From positions 1 to 20,343 of the forward strand of contig DAHWFG010000347.1 in assembly GCA_027325115.1 (NCBI GenBank): a DNA stretch of 20,343 bases. Reading direction: 5' to 3'. Shown here in pieces: positions 1-7,845 of this stretch. The DNA is from JAKBCQ01 sp021807585. GTDB lineage: Bacteria; Planctomycetota; Planctomycetia; Isosphaerales; Isosphaeraceae. A model generated the notes under the pieces. That model saw only the letters and a program-made list of their open reading frames with translations. It did not search any database and had not been told where the DNA came from. Positions within the stretch are counted from its first letter, which is position 1. Each line of letters begins with the position of its first letter. The translations under genes were made by a program, and so were the position numbers.

Positions 1-1
1 A

Positions 2-178
2 GCCCGCGAGGAAGCCAAACGAGCCGAGGAGGAAGCCAAACGAGCCGAGGAGGAAGCGAAACGAGCCGAGGAGGAAGCGAAACGAGCCGAGGAGGAAGCG
101 AAACGAGCGAACGCTCTTGAAGCCGAAGTCGCACGCCTCCGCGCCCTGCTCGAAAAACACGGGAATCCCGACGCATAA
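2..178 (+). CDS. C-terminal fragment of a coiled-coil-tailed protein (possibly Uma2-type)
   Basis: The reading frame enters the window open and stops at TAA 176-178, giving 58 residues. The visible part is a charged heptad repeat (A-E-E-E-A-K-R, about five copies), then a leucine-containing helix and the ending LLEKHGNPDA. This is a highly helical, coiled-coil-like tail. Planctomycete and cyanobacterial Uma2/DUF820 endonuclease-like proteins often end in such a Glu/Ala/Arg tail followed by a 'LL..HG..P' segment, so that family is my guess. The catalytic domain would lie outside the window, so the family is unproven. The next gene starts 144 bases downstream on the same strand. Confidence 0.6.
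   Translation, partial: AREEAKRAEEEAKRAEEEAKRAEEEAKRAEEEAKRANALEAEVARLRALLEKHGNPDA
8..112 (+). repeat. 21-bp tandem repeat encoding a heptad
   Basis: Five consecutive 21-base units run from 8 to 112. They are in frame and each encodes one Glu/Ala/Lys/Arg heptad. Units 1-2 use GCC and units 3-5 use GCG for one alanine, and the last unit diverges at its 3' end. Near-identity at DNA level suggests recent slippage expansion rather than mere protein constraint. Confidence 0.85.
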
Positions 179-322
179 CTCGATTGTAACAACCCGGGCG
201 CCGATTTTTCTTCCACGCTTGCTTCACTCACTACTCTGAGATATGATCGACCGCGTAACGACGTCTGTCATTATCGGCTCGTCGGATCTCGCGGTTCGTC
301 GTCTTCTTTTCGGATTACCGGC

Positions 323-2944
323 ATGAACACGTTCCTTGTTTTATTGGCTCTATCGGCTCAACAGGGACCGATCGCAAAACCTCCCGAGACGACGCGAATC
401 GAGGGGAAGGTCGTCGACGACAAAGGTAATCCCGCCGAGGCCGCCGAGGTTTTCATCGTTCCCACAGCGACGTCCGTCCGGCTCGATCCCGAACGCGCCA
501 AAACGCTCTCCGATCAAAATGGTTTGTTTCATTTCGATCTCGTCCCTGAAACCGACGTGATTTTAAGCCGTCAGCCGATCGCGATTTGGGCGATCCGAGC
601 CGACGCCACGCTCGCGGGTTACGATTTCACCTGGAAAACCGCGCCTCAAAAGCCGATCACGCTCAAACTTGGACCAAAAAATACCGAACCGATACTTATC
701 AACGACCCCCTCGGCAAGCCCGTCGTCGGGGCGCGGGTCGTTCCTTTTTCAGTTCAAATTCCAGGCGCATCTCTATCTCAGCCACTTCCCGATCGGCTTA
801 GGGATCGACTGAAAGCGACGACCGACTCCGAGGGCAAGGCGGTGATCACGACCGTGTCGCGCGAATCGCCGACCGTTCTCATGGTCGAATCCGATCGATT
901 CGGCTCGCAATTGGGAAGCAGCCCGCCGCGCGATAAGCCGTTCGTCCTGGCGCCCGTCGGACGCGTGCGGGGACGATTAACCGCGGACGATCCCAAAGCC
1001 GTTCAAGGAAGGCTCGTTCGCGTTTTCGGTCGATCGATGCGGGAGCAAGGTATCCAGGTAAAATGGTCGCAAGCCGATGTTCAAACCGACGCCGAGGGGA
1101 AATATGAGGTCCCCGCCGTCGTCGCGGGAGTCGTCGAGATCTCCATTCCGAACGTTCCAAATAATCCTTATATTACGAGAAATCCCTCGATCAATAACGT
1201 GCTCGCCGAAGGGAAGACGCTCGTTCTCTTGATTCCGCTCGAAGGCCCTCCCCAATCGCGTTCCAACGCCGTCGCGGGGAAAGTGCACGATTCCAAAGGA
1301 TCGCCGGTATCGGGAGCGACGGTTTTTACGCGCGGAGATACGTTTGACACGTTAAGCGTGGAAACCGATCGCGAGGGTATGTATCGGCTCGTGGGAGTTC
1401 CGATCGGCCGCGCTTTCGTTTTTGTGCGGAAGGCCGGATATCGCTTCAACGGTTCGATCGCGAACAAAGATTCCGATATTCTCAATTTCACGCTGATTCG
1501 ATCCGACGAGAAACCCGCCGAATCGATGAAATCCCTGGAAACTCCGCTAGACGCCAAGGAACGAAACGCGCTTGCGCGAAAGATTCTTGATCCCTATCTT
1601 GAAAAGGTGATCAAAGGAGGGCTTCAATCGGGATTGATGAAATCGATGGAGGCGACGGCGCGAGTCGACCCCGAACACGCGCTCGAACTCGTCGATCAGA
1701 AGTTATTTAAGGAAGAGATGCTCAATGAGATGATCCGCGCGATCGCGGCGATCGCGATTTTGGAAGAAGAAGGAATCGACGACGCTCTCAACATCGCCGA
1801 ATCGATCGGCGATCCGTATGCAAAGATGACCACGTATTTTATGTTGATCGATCGGATTCCTGGAAGCGATCGCAAGAAGAAACTCGAAGTCGCTTCGCGA
1901 GCGCTGCTCCAGGCGAATAACTTGAAGGATCCCGTTTTTCGGCTGATCGGAATTAGCCAGGCCGCCGATCGGCTTTTCGATCTGGGGGAAACCGAACGCG
2001 CGACCAAGTTGCTGCGCGATGCACTCGCCGACGCGCACAAACTCCCCAATGCGGCTTTTCCCGGTTTCGCCCGCTCGATGTTCGCCGAGGAGCTTTCGGT
2101 GATCGATCTACCCGCGGCTCTGGATATGATCAAAGATCTGACCGATAAATATGAATTCGATCGGCATCACGGCAACATCGCTCATGAGATCGCTGCGCGG
2201 TCGCCCGCCGACGCCGAACGCGTTCTCGCGCTCGTTAAAGATCCCAATCAACGCGATCAATACGCGGTGCGCGTTTGTTATCGAACGGCTCCGCGCGATC
2301 TCGACCGAGCGCGAAAAATCGCCGCGACGATCGGCGACGAATCGCTCCGCGCTTACGCTCTCGGAATCATGGCCGAGAATCTCGCGTCGACGAATCGCCA
2401 TCTCGCCATATCATTACTGAATGAAGCGTATGATCTGCTCGATCATTGCGTGAACAATTCGGCACGCAACGATCGCAGTTTGACTCAACCCGAGGACGTC
2501 GCCGCGACGCTCGTCGGAAGCGCCGAGAAAATCGATCCCGCGCTCGTCTCCGAATGCTTCTGGAAAACGCTCGCTCTCAGGTCTCTTGGCAAAACCCCCG
2601 CCGAACGGACGCGAAGTAAAAACATCGACGCCAAAATCGCCGCGTCTCTCGCTCAATATCATAAAGTGATTGCGCGATTGCTGATCGAGCCGATCGACCC
2701 CGCTTCGCTCGACGACTTGAATCCGTTGATCGCGACGGCGGCGATCGACCCGAGGCGGGCGATCGAGCTGATCGAGCGGATTCCCGAGCCCGCCGCTAAC
2801 GATTATCATGAATTCAAAAACCGAGCGCGTGTTGAAATCGCGCAGTCGCTCGCGCGAAACGGAGACTCGTTCTGGAAATACATCCGGTCGCACGTTTCTT
2901 ATCTTTGGATTCCCGACGTCGAAGATCACGATCCGTTCGAGTGA
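323..2944 (+). CDS. Exported protein with carboxypeptidase-regulatory-like domains and helical-repeat C-terminus
   Basis: The product has 873 residues. The N-terminus (MNTFLVLLALSAQQ) is a short hydrophobic stretch that could be a signal peptide, although it lacks the usual early positive charge. Residues about 24-115 and 315-390 each read like a CarboxypepD_reg/Cna-B-like beta-sandwich: 'I-G-K-V-D-G-P-A' openings, then 'T-D-G-Y-L-V-G-P' strands. A less regular beta region, probably a further such domain, lies between them. From about residue 410 to the end the sequence is helical, alanine-rich and degenerate-repeat-like, in TPR or HEAT style (for example segments around 'GDPYAKMTTYFML' and 'DESLRAYALGIMAENLA'). 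No peptidase zinc-site motif is seen, so it is not itself a carboxypeptidase. The ATG at 323 is the only plausible start I found. The specific role is unknown; an extracytoplasmic binding or scaffold protein is a guess. Confidence 0.85.
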   Translation: MNTFLVLLALSAQQGPIAKPPETTRIEGKVVDDKGNPAEAAEVFIVPTATSVRLDPERAKTLSDQNGLFHFDLVPETDVILSRQPIAIWAIRADATLAGYDFTWKTAPQKPITLKLGPKNTEPILINDPLGKPVVGARVVPFSVQIPGASLSQPLPDRLRDRLKATTDSEGKAVITTVSRESPTVLMVESDRFGSQLGSSPPRDKPFVLAPVGRVRGRLTADDPKAVQGRLVRVFGRSMREQGIQVKWSQADVQTDAEGKYEVPAVVAGVVEISIPNVPNNPYITRNPSINNVLAEGKTLVLLIPLEGPPQSRSNAVAGKVHDSKGSPVSGATVFTRGDTFDTLSVETDREGMYRLVGVPIGRAFVFVRKAGYRFNGSIANKDSDILNFTLIRSDEKPAESMKSLETPLDAKERNALARKILDPYLEKVIKGGLQSGLMKSMEATARVDPEHALELVDQKLFKEEMLNEMIRAIAAIAILEEEGIDDALNIAESIGDPYAKMTTYFMLIDRIPGSDRKKKLEVASRALLQANNLKDPVFRLIGISQAADRLFDLGETERATKLLRDALADAHKLPNAAFPGFARSMFAEELSVIDLPAALDMIKDLTDKYEFDRHHGNIAHEIAARSPADAERVLALVKDPNQRDQYAVRVCYRTAPRDLDRARKIAATIGDESLRAYALGIMAENLASTNRHLAISLLNEAYDLLDHCVNNSARNDRSLTQPEDVAATLVGSAEKIDPALVSECFWKTLALRSLGKTPAERTRSKNIDAKIAASLAQYHKVIARLLIEPIDPASLDDLNPLIATAAIDPRRAIELIERIPEPAANDYHEFKNRARVEIAQSLARNGDSFWKYIRSHVSYLWIPDVEDHDPFE

Positions 2945-2996
2945 TCGTCGAGGGCGCTCAGGTCGATCAAGGCCGACTTGTTCGTTCATATCAAAT

Positions 2997-3013
2997 GTCG
3001 ATTGTTAATCGAC
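2997..3013 (+). terminator. Weak hairpin after the 323-2944 gene
   Basis: A perfect 7-bp inverted repeat (GTCGATT/AATCGAC) with a 3-base loop lies 52 bases after the stop codon. It is followed by GC-rich sequence and a short TTTT. It sits between convergent genes and could act as a weak terminator. The stem is short and the T-tract poor. Confidence 0.3.
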
Positions 3014-3126
3014 GCGGCTTTTGGGAATCGTCGAACGATACGAGCGCCGCATGATCAGGCAGACCGTCGCTTTTATGACGATTTACTAATATACGGCGCT
3101 CGCGATCCATCCATCAATCTACCGAA

Positions 3127-3960
3127 TCATCTCGATCCTTTGGGGTCGAGATTTTTCGACAATTCTTCTTCGGTTACCTGAGAGTGGAAACCGTTCGACG
3201 GCACTTCGACCTTCGCGGTCCAGAGGATCGCGTTCAGGACGAGCGTGCGGAAATCGTTGTTTCCCCAATTATTGTGGAAATGAGCGCCCGTGAATCCGAA
3301 CGATCGACCGCCGTCGGCGCGTTCGGTCGCCCAACCGAGGATCTCTTTCTTCGGTTTATCTTTGGGAAGCATTCCCGTGAGGATCGGCGTGACGCGGGAA
3401 TCGCCCGGGCGGAAGCGGATGCGGTAATACCATTCGTCGCGGGCCTGGAACGGAGCGACCCCGCGGGTGATCGGGTGCGATTCCGCCGGCGTAACCGCGA
3501 TGTCGTTGTGCGGGTTCGTCGAATACCCCGTCTCGTAATACCCTCCCAGCCAATCGAGCATCTGATCGCCCACCTTCCCCTTGGGGAACTCGACCGCGTA
3601 GTGCAGGCAAACGAGCCCGACTCCTTTATCCATCAAGCCCTTCATCGTTTCCATACGTTTGCCTTGAATCATCGGATGCCCCGATCCGCCGTCCATAAAG
3701 AAGACGACCGACCGAGCGCCTTCGAACACCGACTCGTCTTTGGGCCAGCCGCCCGCGACGAAAACGGGTTCGACGTCGGGAATCTTTTTCAAACACTCGA
3801 CGAGGAGTTTGATTCCGGCGTTAAATTCATGTTCACCTTTACCGTGGCTTGGTCGACCCGCGATGAGGACGATCTTAACTTTATCGGCGGCACGGGCGGG
3901 TTCGGCGGTGAGGAGCAACGGGGCGATCGTCAGGCCCAGGGCGCAAAGCAATTTCCACAT
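3127..3960 (-). CDS. Secreted ThuA domain-containing protein
   Basis: The product has 277 residues, about the usual length for a ThuA-family (trehalose-utilisation) protein with a class I glutamine amidotransferase-like fold. Residues 1-24 form a Sec signal peptide ending A-R-A, so it is probably periplasmic. Family-like stretches are 'VLIAGRPSHGKGEHEF' (31-46), the strand 'SVVFFMDGG' (84-92), 'GVGLVCLHYAVEF' (113-125), 'HPITRGVAPF' (162-171) and 'GRSFGFTGAHFHNNW' (218-232). A Shine-Dalgarno-like AAGGA lies 9 bases before the ATG at 3960. It lies downstream of a Gfo/Idh/MocA oxidoreductase on the same strand, a pairing common in planctomycetes and suggestive of sugar metabolism. The exact substrate is unknown. 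Confidence 0.9.
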   Translation of the reverse strand: MWKLLCALGLTIAPLLLTAEPARAADKVKIVLIAGRPSHGKGEHEFNAGIKLLVECLKKIPDVEPVFVAGGWPKDESVFEGARSVVFFMDGGSGHPMIQGKRMETMKGLMDKGVGLVCLHYAVEFPKGKVGDQMLDWLGGYYETGYSTNPHNDIAVTPAESHPITRGVAPFQARDEWYYRIRFRPGDSRVTPILTGMLPKDKPKKEILGWATERADGGRSFGFTGAHFHNNWGNNDFRTLVLNAILWTAKVEVPSNGFHSQVTEEELSKNLDPKGSR

Positions 3961-4000
3961 GATCGTTTGTCCTTAAAATAACGGCGGTGGAACGAACGAA

Positions 4001-4022
4001 CCCCTCCCGAATGCGGGAGGGG
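4001..4022 (-). terminator. Strong 9-bp hairpin between the oxidoreductase and ThuA genes
   Basis: CCCCTCCCG (4001-4009) and CGGGAGGGG (4014-4022) form a perfect 9-bp GC-rich stem with a 4-base loop, in the 96-base gap between the two minus-strand genes. Read on the minus strand it is followed by a loosely T-rich stretch (TTCGTTCGTT). It may attenuate read-through into thuA or protect a processed 3' end. There is no clean T-run, so full termination is uncertain. Confidence 0.6.
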
Positions 4023-4056
4023 TCGGCGGGTTTTCACTGTTTGTCGAAGCGATCGT

Positions 4057-5367
4057 TCAGACGAGCTTGGTGACGCCGGGGACGGCGACGGGCTCGACCG
4101 CGATCGATCCGAATTCGAGCTTCTCGGGCATGTGCGTATACTTGGAATTGAGAGCCTGCTCCCACGTGACCTCTTGGCCCGTGTACGTGGACATGCGCCC
4201 CATGATCGCGGTGAGCGTGCTCTCGGCGACGGTCCTCAGTTCGTTGAGCTTGGGGCCCGTGCCGCGAATGCTCGCGATCAGATCCATGTGCTCTTGAACG
4301 TAAGGGTCGCGCGTCCCCTGATCGCGGAACCGCCACTTCGACGCTCCCGTGATCCGGTGATCGCGATTGTTGCTCGACCCGTGCCACGCCCCCTTCGTGC
4401 CGACGACGTCCTCCGAAACGTTCCCCACCGTGCCGTCGATCTGGCGAGCCATCGACAACACATGAACATTATTTGGATACGTGTATTCGATCGCGAAGTG
4501 ATCATAAATGTTGCCGAAGAGCGGATCGACGCGAACCTGCCTGCCGCCGAGGCCGACCGCCTTGACGGGATGAGCCTGAGTCGCCCAGTTGACGACGTCG
4601 AGATTGTGAACGTGTTGTTCGCAGATGTGATCACCCGAAAGCCATGTGAAATAGAGCCAGTTGCGGATCTGCCACTCCATATCGGACCAGCTCGATTCGC
4701 GCGCCCTCGACCAAAGCGCCCCCTGGTTCCAGTAGCACCGCGCCGACGTGATCTCGCCGATCTCGCCGCCGTGAATTCGTTTCATGCTTTCAAGATACGA
4801 AGCCTGATGCCGCCGTTGCGTTCCGGCGACGATCGAAAGCCCCTTCTTGGTCGCGCGTTCGTAAGCGTCGAGAACCGTCCGGATTCCGGGACCGTCGACT
4901 CCCACGGGCTTCTCGGTGAAGATGTTCTTCCCCGCGTCGACCGCCGCGGCGAGCATCATCGGCCGGAAACCGGGAGGCGTCGCGAGAACTACATAATCAA
5001 CGTCTTGCGCAATCACCTTTTTATAGGCATCGAACCCCGTGAAGCAGCGATCCTCGGGAAGATCGACGCGATTCGCGTGCGACTTTTTGAGGAAATCGCG
5101 GCAGCCGTCGAGACGATCGCGGAAGAGGTCGCCGATCGCGACGATCTTGACCTTGGGGTCGGCGGAGAGCGCGTTGTCGGCGGCGCCCGTGCCGCGACCG
5201 CCGCAGCCGATCACGCCGATCTTGATCGCGTCGTCGCCGGCGGCGTGAACAGCGGGCGCCTGAATGAGACCCGTTCCCAGCACGCCCCCGACGGCAGTCG
5301 CGGTCGACGTCGTCAAAAAAGCGCGGCGCGAGGGCGCGTTAGCGGACGATCCACCTGGCCCGGTCAT
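4057..5367 (-). CDS. Tat-exported Gfo/Idh/MocA family oxidoreductase
   Basis: The product has 436 residues. A twin-arginine signal is visible at residues 13-42 (SRRAFLTT, then a hydrophobic stretch ending A-V-H-A), so the protein is likely folded with its nucleotide cofactor before export. The Rossmann fold begins at 'IKIGVIGCGGRGTGAA' (48-63). The family's 'EKPVGVDG' cofactor/substrate motif is at 152-159. The C-terminal region carries 'SGDHICEQHVHNLDVVNW' (244-261), with the conserved histidines. The family performs NAD(P)-dependent redox on sugars or sugar derivatives; the substrate here cannot be named. A GAGGAG Shine-Dalgarno lies 9 bases before the ATG at 5367. The SUMF1-domain gene is 96 bases upstream and ThuA 96 bases downstream on the same strand. 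Confidence 0.93.
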   Translation of the reverse strand: MTGPGGSSANAPSRRAFLTTSTATAVGGVLGTGLIQAPAVHAAGDDAIKIGVIGCGGRGTGAADNALSADPKVKIVAIGDLFRDRLDGCRDFLKKSHANRVDLPEDRCFTGFDAYKKVIAQDVDYVVLATPPGFRPMMLAAAVDAGKNIFTEKPVGVDGPGIRTVLDAYERATKKGLSIVAGTQRRHQASYLESMKRIHGGEIGEITSARCYWNQGALWSRARESSWSDMEWQIRNWLYFTWLSGDHICEQHVHNLDVVNWATQAHPVKAVGLGGRQVRVDPLFGNIYDHFAIEYTYPNNVHVLSMARQIDGTVGNVSEDVVGTKGAWHGSSNNRDHRITGASKWRFRDQGTRDPYVQEHMDLIASIRGTGPKLNELRTVAESTLTAIMGRMSTYTGQEVTWEQALNSKYTHMPEKLEFGSIAVEPVAVPGVTKLV

Positions 5368-5463
5368 GATTGAATTCTCCTCGGTATTGTGCGGAAAGGG
5401 AGTGAATGACCCGACGCCTCGCGGGGGTCGATTTCCCTCGGTGCGGTCGAATCACGTCACATC

Positions 5464-6507
5464 CTAACGGCTTCCTTTCTTCTTGACCACAAGCGAGCGC
5501 ACCCCTTTGAGATTTTCGGGCTCGACCGCGGCTCGAACCACGCGAAAACCCACGAATGTCGCGTCGGTATGCCACCAGATGCTTTGGGGACGCTGCGGAT
5601 CCTGCATGCTCCATTCCTTGTCCGACGACCGCCGCGCCGCCGACCGCAGCCGATCGGCGTCGTCGTCCCACGATCCCCCCCGCGCCGTATACGGGTACTC
5701 GTCGGGCGTCGGCGCCACAAAAGGATCGAGCGGAACGCGATCCGCCGGAATCAATTCATACGCGTTAGGTTTATAAAAATCCACGCACCATTCCGCCACA
5801 TTGCCGTGCATATCATAAAGTCCCCACGCGTTGGGCTTCTTTTTCCCCACCTTCATCGGTTTCTCGGCGTTCTCGACGAACCAACCGTAATCCCCCAATC
5901 GCGCGGGATCGTCGCCGAAACAATAAGCCGTTTTCGAACCCGCGCGGCACGCGTATTCCCACTCGGCCTCGGTCGGCAGCCGATAAACCTTGCCCGTCTT
6001 CGCCGAAAGCCAACGACAATACTCCATCGCGGCGTGGTGCGTCATGCAGATCGCCGGATTCCCAGTATGACCCAGACCGAACGTCATATCCGCGTACGGC
6101 TTCGTGGGTCGTGTCACCGCGTCCACAAGCTTCTCGTTCTCATCCTTCGCCGCGGCATTCTCGGCTCGACGTTTGATATCAAGTGAAAACGCGAACAAAT
6201 CAAATTCATCCCATGTCACTTCGTATTTTCCCATCCAGAGGCGCTCGATCTTGACGCGTCTCACGGGGCCTTCGTCTTCGCGCCGTTTGGCCTCGGTCGC
6301 GGGGGAGCCGACTTCGAATGCCCCCGCGGGAATCGGAATCATCTCGAATTTGACGTCGGTACCGGGAATCGATTCCACGTATGGCTTCAGATCAACTTGG
6401 GGATCGTCCGCGGCGCCAAGCGAACGCGTGGAAGCGGCGATCGACCCAAGAATTACGCCCAAAACGAGAAGAAAACCGGTCGAAACGCGCTGCCGAATGA
6501 GTCGCAC
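5464..6507 (-). CDS. Secreted SUMF1/formylglycine-generating-enzyme-like domain protein
   Basis: The product has 347 residues with a signal peptide (residues 1-32, ending S-L-G-A). The SUMF1 fold is clear: 'MIPIPAGAFEVGS' (56-68), 'KYEVTWDEF' (94-102), 'YRLPTEAEWEYACRAG' (175-190), 'WGLYDMHGNVAEWCVDFY' (228-245), 'ARGGSW' (275-280) and 'FVGFRVVRA' (318-326). In true formylglycine-generating enzymes the segment after GGSW carries two catalytic cysteines. Here it reads DDDADRLRSAARRSS without cysteine, so sulfatase activation is unlikely and a binding or structural role is more probable. The start is GTG at 6507, with GGGAG about 10 bases upstream. It is the likely first gene of the minus-strand unit, and only 44 bases separate it from the divergent ApbE gene. 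Confidence 0.9.
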   Translation of the reverse strand: MRLIRQRVSTGFLLVLGVILGSIAASTRSLGAADDPQVDLKPYVESIPGTDVKFEMIPIPAGAFEVGSPATEAKRREDEGPVRRVKIERLWMGKYEVTWDEFDLFAFSLDIKRRAENAAAKDENEKLVDAVTRPTKPYADMTFGLGHTGNPAICMTHHAAMEYCRWLSAKTGKVYRLPTEAEWEYACRAGSKTAYCFGDDPARLGDYGWFVENAEKPMKVGKKKPNAWGLYDMHGNVAEWCVDFYKPNAYELIPADRVPLDPFVAPTPDEYPYTARGGSWDDDADRLRSAARRSSDKEWSMQDPQRPQSIWWHTDATFVGFRVVRAAVEPENLKGVRSLVVKKKGSR

Positions 6508-6551
6508 CTTTGGTATGCTCCCATGATTGAGAAATAAAGGACCCTATCACG
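6508..6551. promoter_or_regulatory. Divergent intergenic region
   Basis: These 44 bases separate the start codons of the divergent SUMF1-domain and ApbE genes. They include the minus-strand ribosome-binding GGGAG and an A-rich stretch (GAGAAATAAAGG). Both promoters must overlap here or extend into the coding regions. I cannot assign convincing -35/-10 elements. Confidence 0.4.
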
Positions 6552-7814
6552 ATGCGTGATTCCAAAGCGAATTATGACCGAGATCGCGACGAATATCGAC
6601 CGATCGCCGAGCCGAATCGGCGGAAACCGGTCGTCGCTTCCAGGGCTGTGAGCGAACGATTCAACCGCTTTCTTGTCTCATTCATCACAATCGCCTTCTG
6701 TAATATCGCGATCGACTTCGCGTTCGAGGCCGAATCAACCGCGGCCGAAGCCAAACTCGTTCGGCTGGAAGAAACGAGGCCGAGGATGGGCTGTCCGTTC
6801 CGGATCGTCGTTTACGCCGCGAATGAGGCTGCCGCCAAAAGCGCGATCGACGCCGCTTTCGACCGTGTTTCCCGGCTCAATCACGCGTTCAGCGATTACG
6901 ATCCCGAAAGCGAGCTGATGCGACTGTGCGCGAAAGCGGGAGGTCCCGCGATCGCGGTGAGCGACGATCTGTTTAAGATTCTCGAGCTTTCGATCGAAAC
7001 CTCGCGGATTTCGGACGGAGCGTTCGATGTAACTTGCGGGCCCGTCGTGCGGCTTTGGCGCAGGGCGCGACGCGATCATAAACTTCCCGATCCCGCGGTT
7101 CTCAAAAACGCGCTTGAAAAAGTTGATTGGAAGGCGATCGAACTCGATCCCGCCAAGCGAACCGTTCGCCTGCTTAAACCCGGAATGAAGCTCGATCTGG
7201 GCGGGATCGCCAAAGGCTACGCGGCTCAGGCGGCGCTCGCCGAACTGCGGGATCGCGGAATCGACCGCGCGCTCGTCGCGGCGGCGGGAGATATCGCGGT
7301 CGGCGAACCCCCTCCCGAAACCGAAGGCTGGTCGATCGCGATCGCATCGCTTCACGAATCAGCTTCGGCTCGGCCCGCGCAGGTTCTTTCGCTTAAAAAC
7401 TCGTCCGTTTCGACCGCGGGAGACGCCGAACAGTACGTTGAGATCGAAGGAAAACGATATTCACATATTGTTGATCCTCGAACGGGGCTCGGCGTCGTCC
7501 GCCGCGCGAGCGTGACGGTGATCGCCGCCGACGGAGCGACCGCCGACAGGCTCGATACCGCGGCGTACGTTCTTGGACCCGAAGCGGGGACGCGGCTGAT
7601 CGACGATCACCCCGGCGCCGCCGCGATCTTCCTGACCGAAAACGACGGGGTCGTTACGATGAAAACGTCGCGCCGTTTCGCCGCGATCAAAACCCTCGAT
7701 ACAAAGCTGAACGCAATCGATCACGCCGCCGATTCGGCGGTCGTTTTTCCGCCGGCCCTCGCGACGTCCAAACCAATTGAGACTCATACATATTCTATTG
7801 TAGTTATACCGTGA
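6552..7814 (+). CDS. apbE: FAD:protein FMN transferase (ApbE family)
   Basis: The product has 420 residues. ApbE proteins covalently attach FMN to Ser/Thr of target redox proteins using FAD and Mg2+. Visible motifs are 'RMGCPFRIVVYA' (78-89), 'SDYDPESELMRL' (114-125), 'ISDGAFDVTCGPV' (153-165), 'LDLGGIAKGYAAQ' (214-226), 'AAAGDIAVG' (243-251), 'YSHIVDPRTG' (303-312) and 'ATADRLDTAAYVLG' (329-342). A charged N-terminal tail of about 37 residues precedes a hydrophobic segment (about 40-58), so the catalytic domain is probably extracytoplasmic and membrane-tethered. The cysteine at 50 is not in a canonical lipobox. No Nqr, Rnf or FMN-binding-domain partner is visible here, so the substrate is elsewhere or unknown. 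The VWA gene starts 31 bases after the stop, suggesting an operon. Confidence 0.92.
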   Translation: MRDSKANYDRDRDEYRPIAEPNRRKPVVASRAVSERFNRFLVSFITIAFCNIAIDFAFEAESTAAEAKLVRLEETRPRMGCPFRIVVYAANEAAAKSAIDAAFDRVSRLNHAFSDYDPESELMRLCAKAGGPAIAVSDDLFKILELSIETSRISDGAFDVTCGPVVRLWRRARRDHKLPDPAVLKNALEKVDWKAIELDPAKRTVRLLKPGMKLDLGGIAKGYAAQAALAELRDRGIDRALVAAAGDIAVGEPPPETEGWSIAIASLHESASARPAQVLSLKNSSVSTAGDAEQYVEIEGKRYSHIVDPRTGLGVVRRASVTVIAADGATADRLDTAAYVLGPEAGTRLIDDHPGAAAIFLTENDGVVTMKTSRRFAAIKTLDTKLNAIDHAADSAVVFPPALATSKPIETHTYSIVVIP

Positions 7815-7845
7815 TAAACTTGATTATTCACACTAGGATGACTGT

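Noticed and set aside
3184..3981. A 265-codon plus-strand open frame opposite the ThuA gene
   Set aside because: It is a composition shadow; the minus-strand product has a signal peptide and ThuA motifs.
4132..5373. A 413-codon plus-strand open frame opposite the Gfo/Idh/MocA gene
   Set aside because: It is antisense to a gene with clear family motifs, its translation is Arg/Asp/Val-rich without domains, and long antisense frames are expected in GC-rich DNA with this codon usage.
5464..6507. Annotation as an active sulfatase-maturating formylglycine-generating enzyme
   Set aside because: The catalytic cysteine segment has no cysteine; only the fold can be supported.
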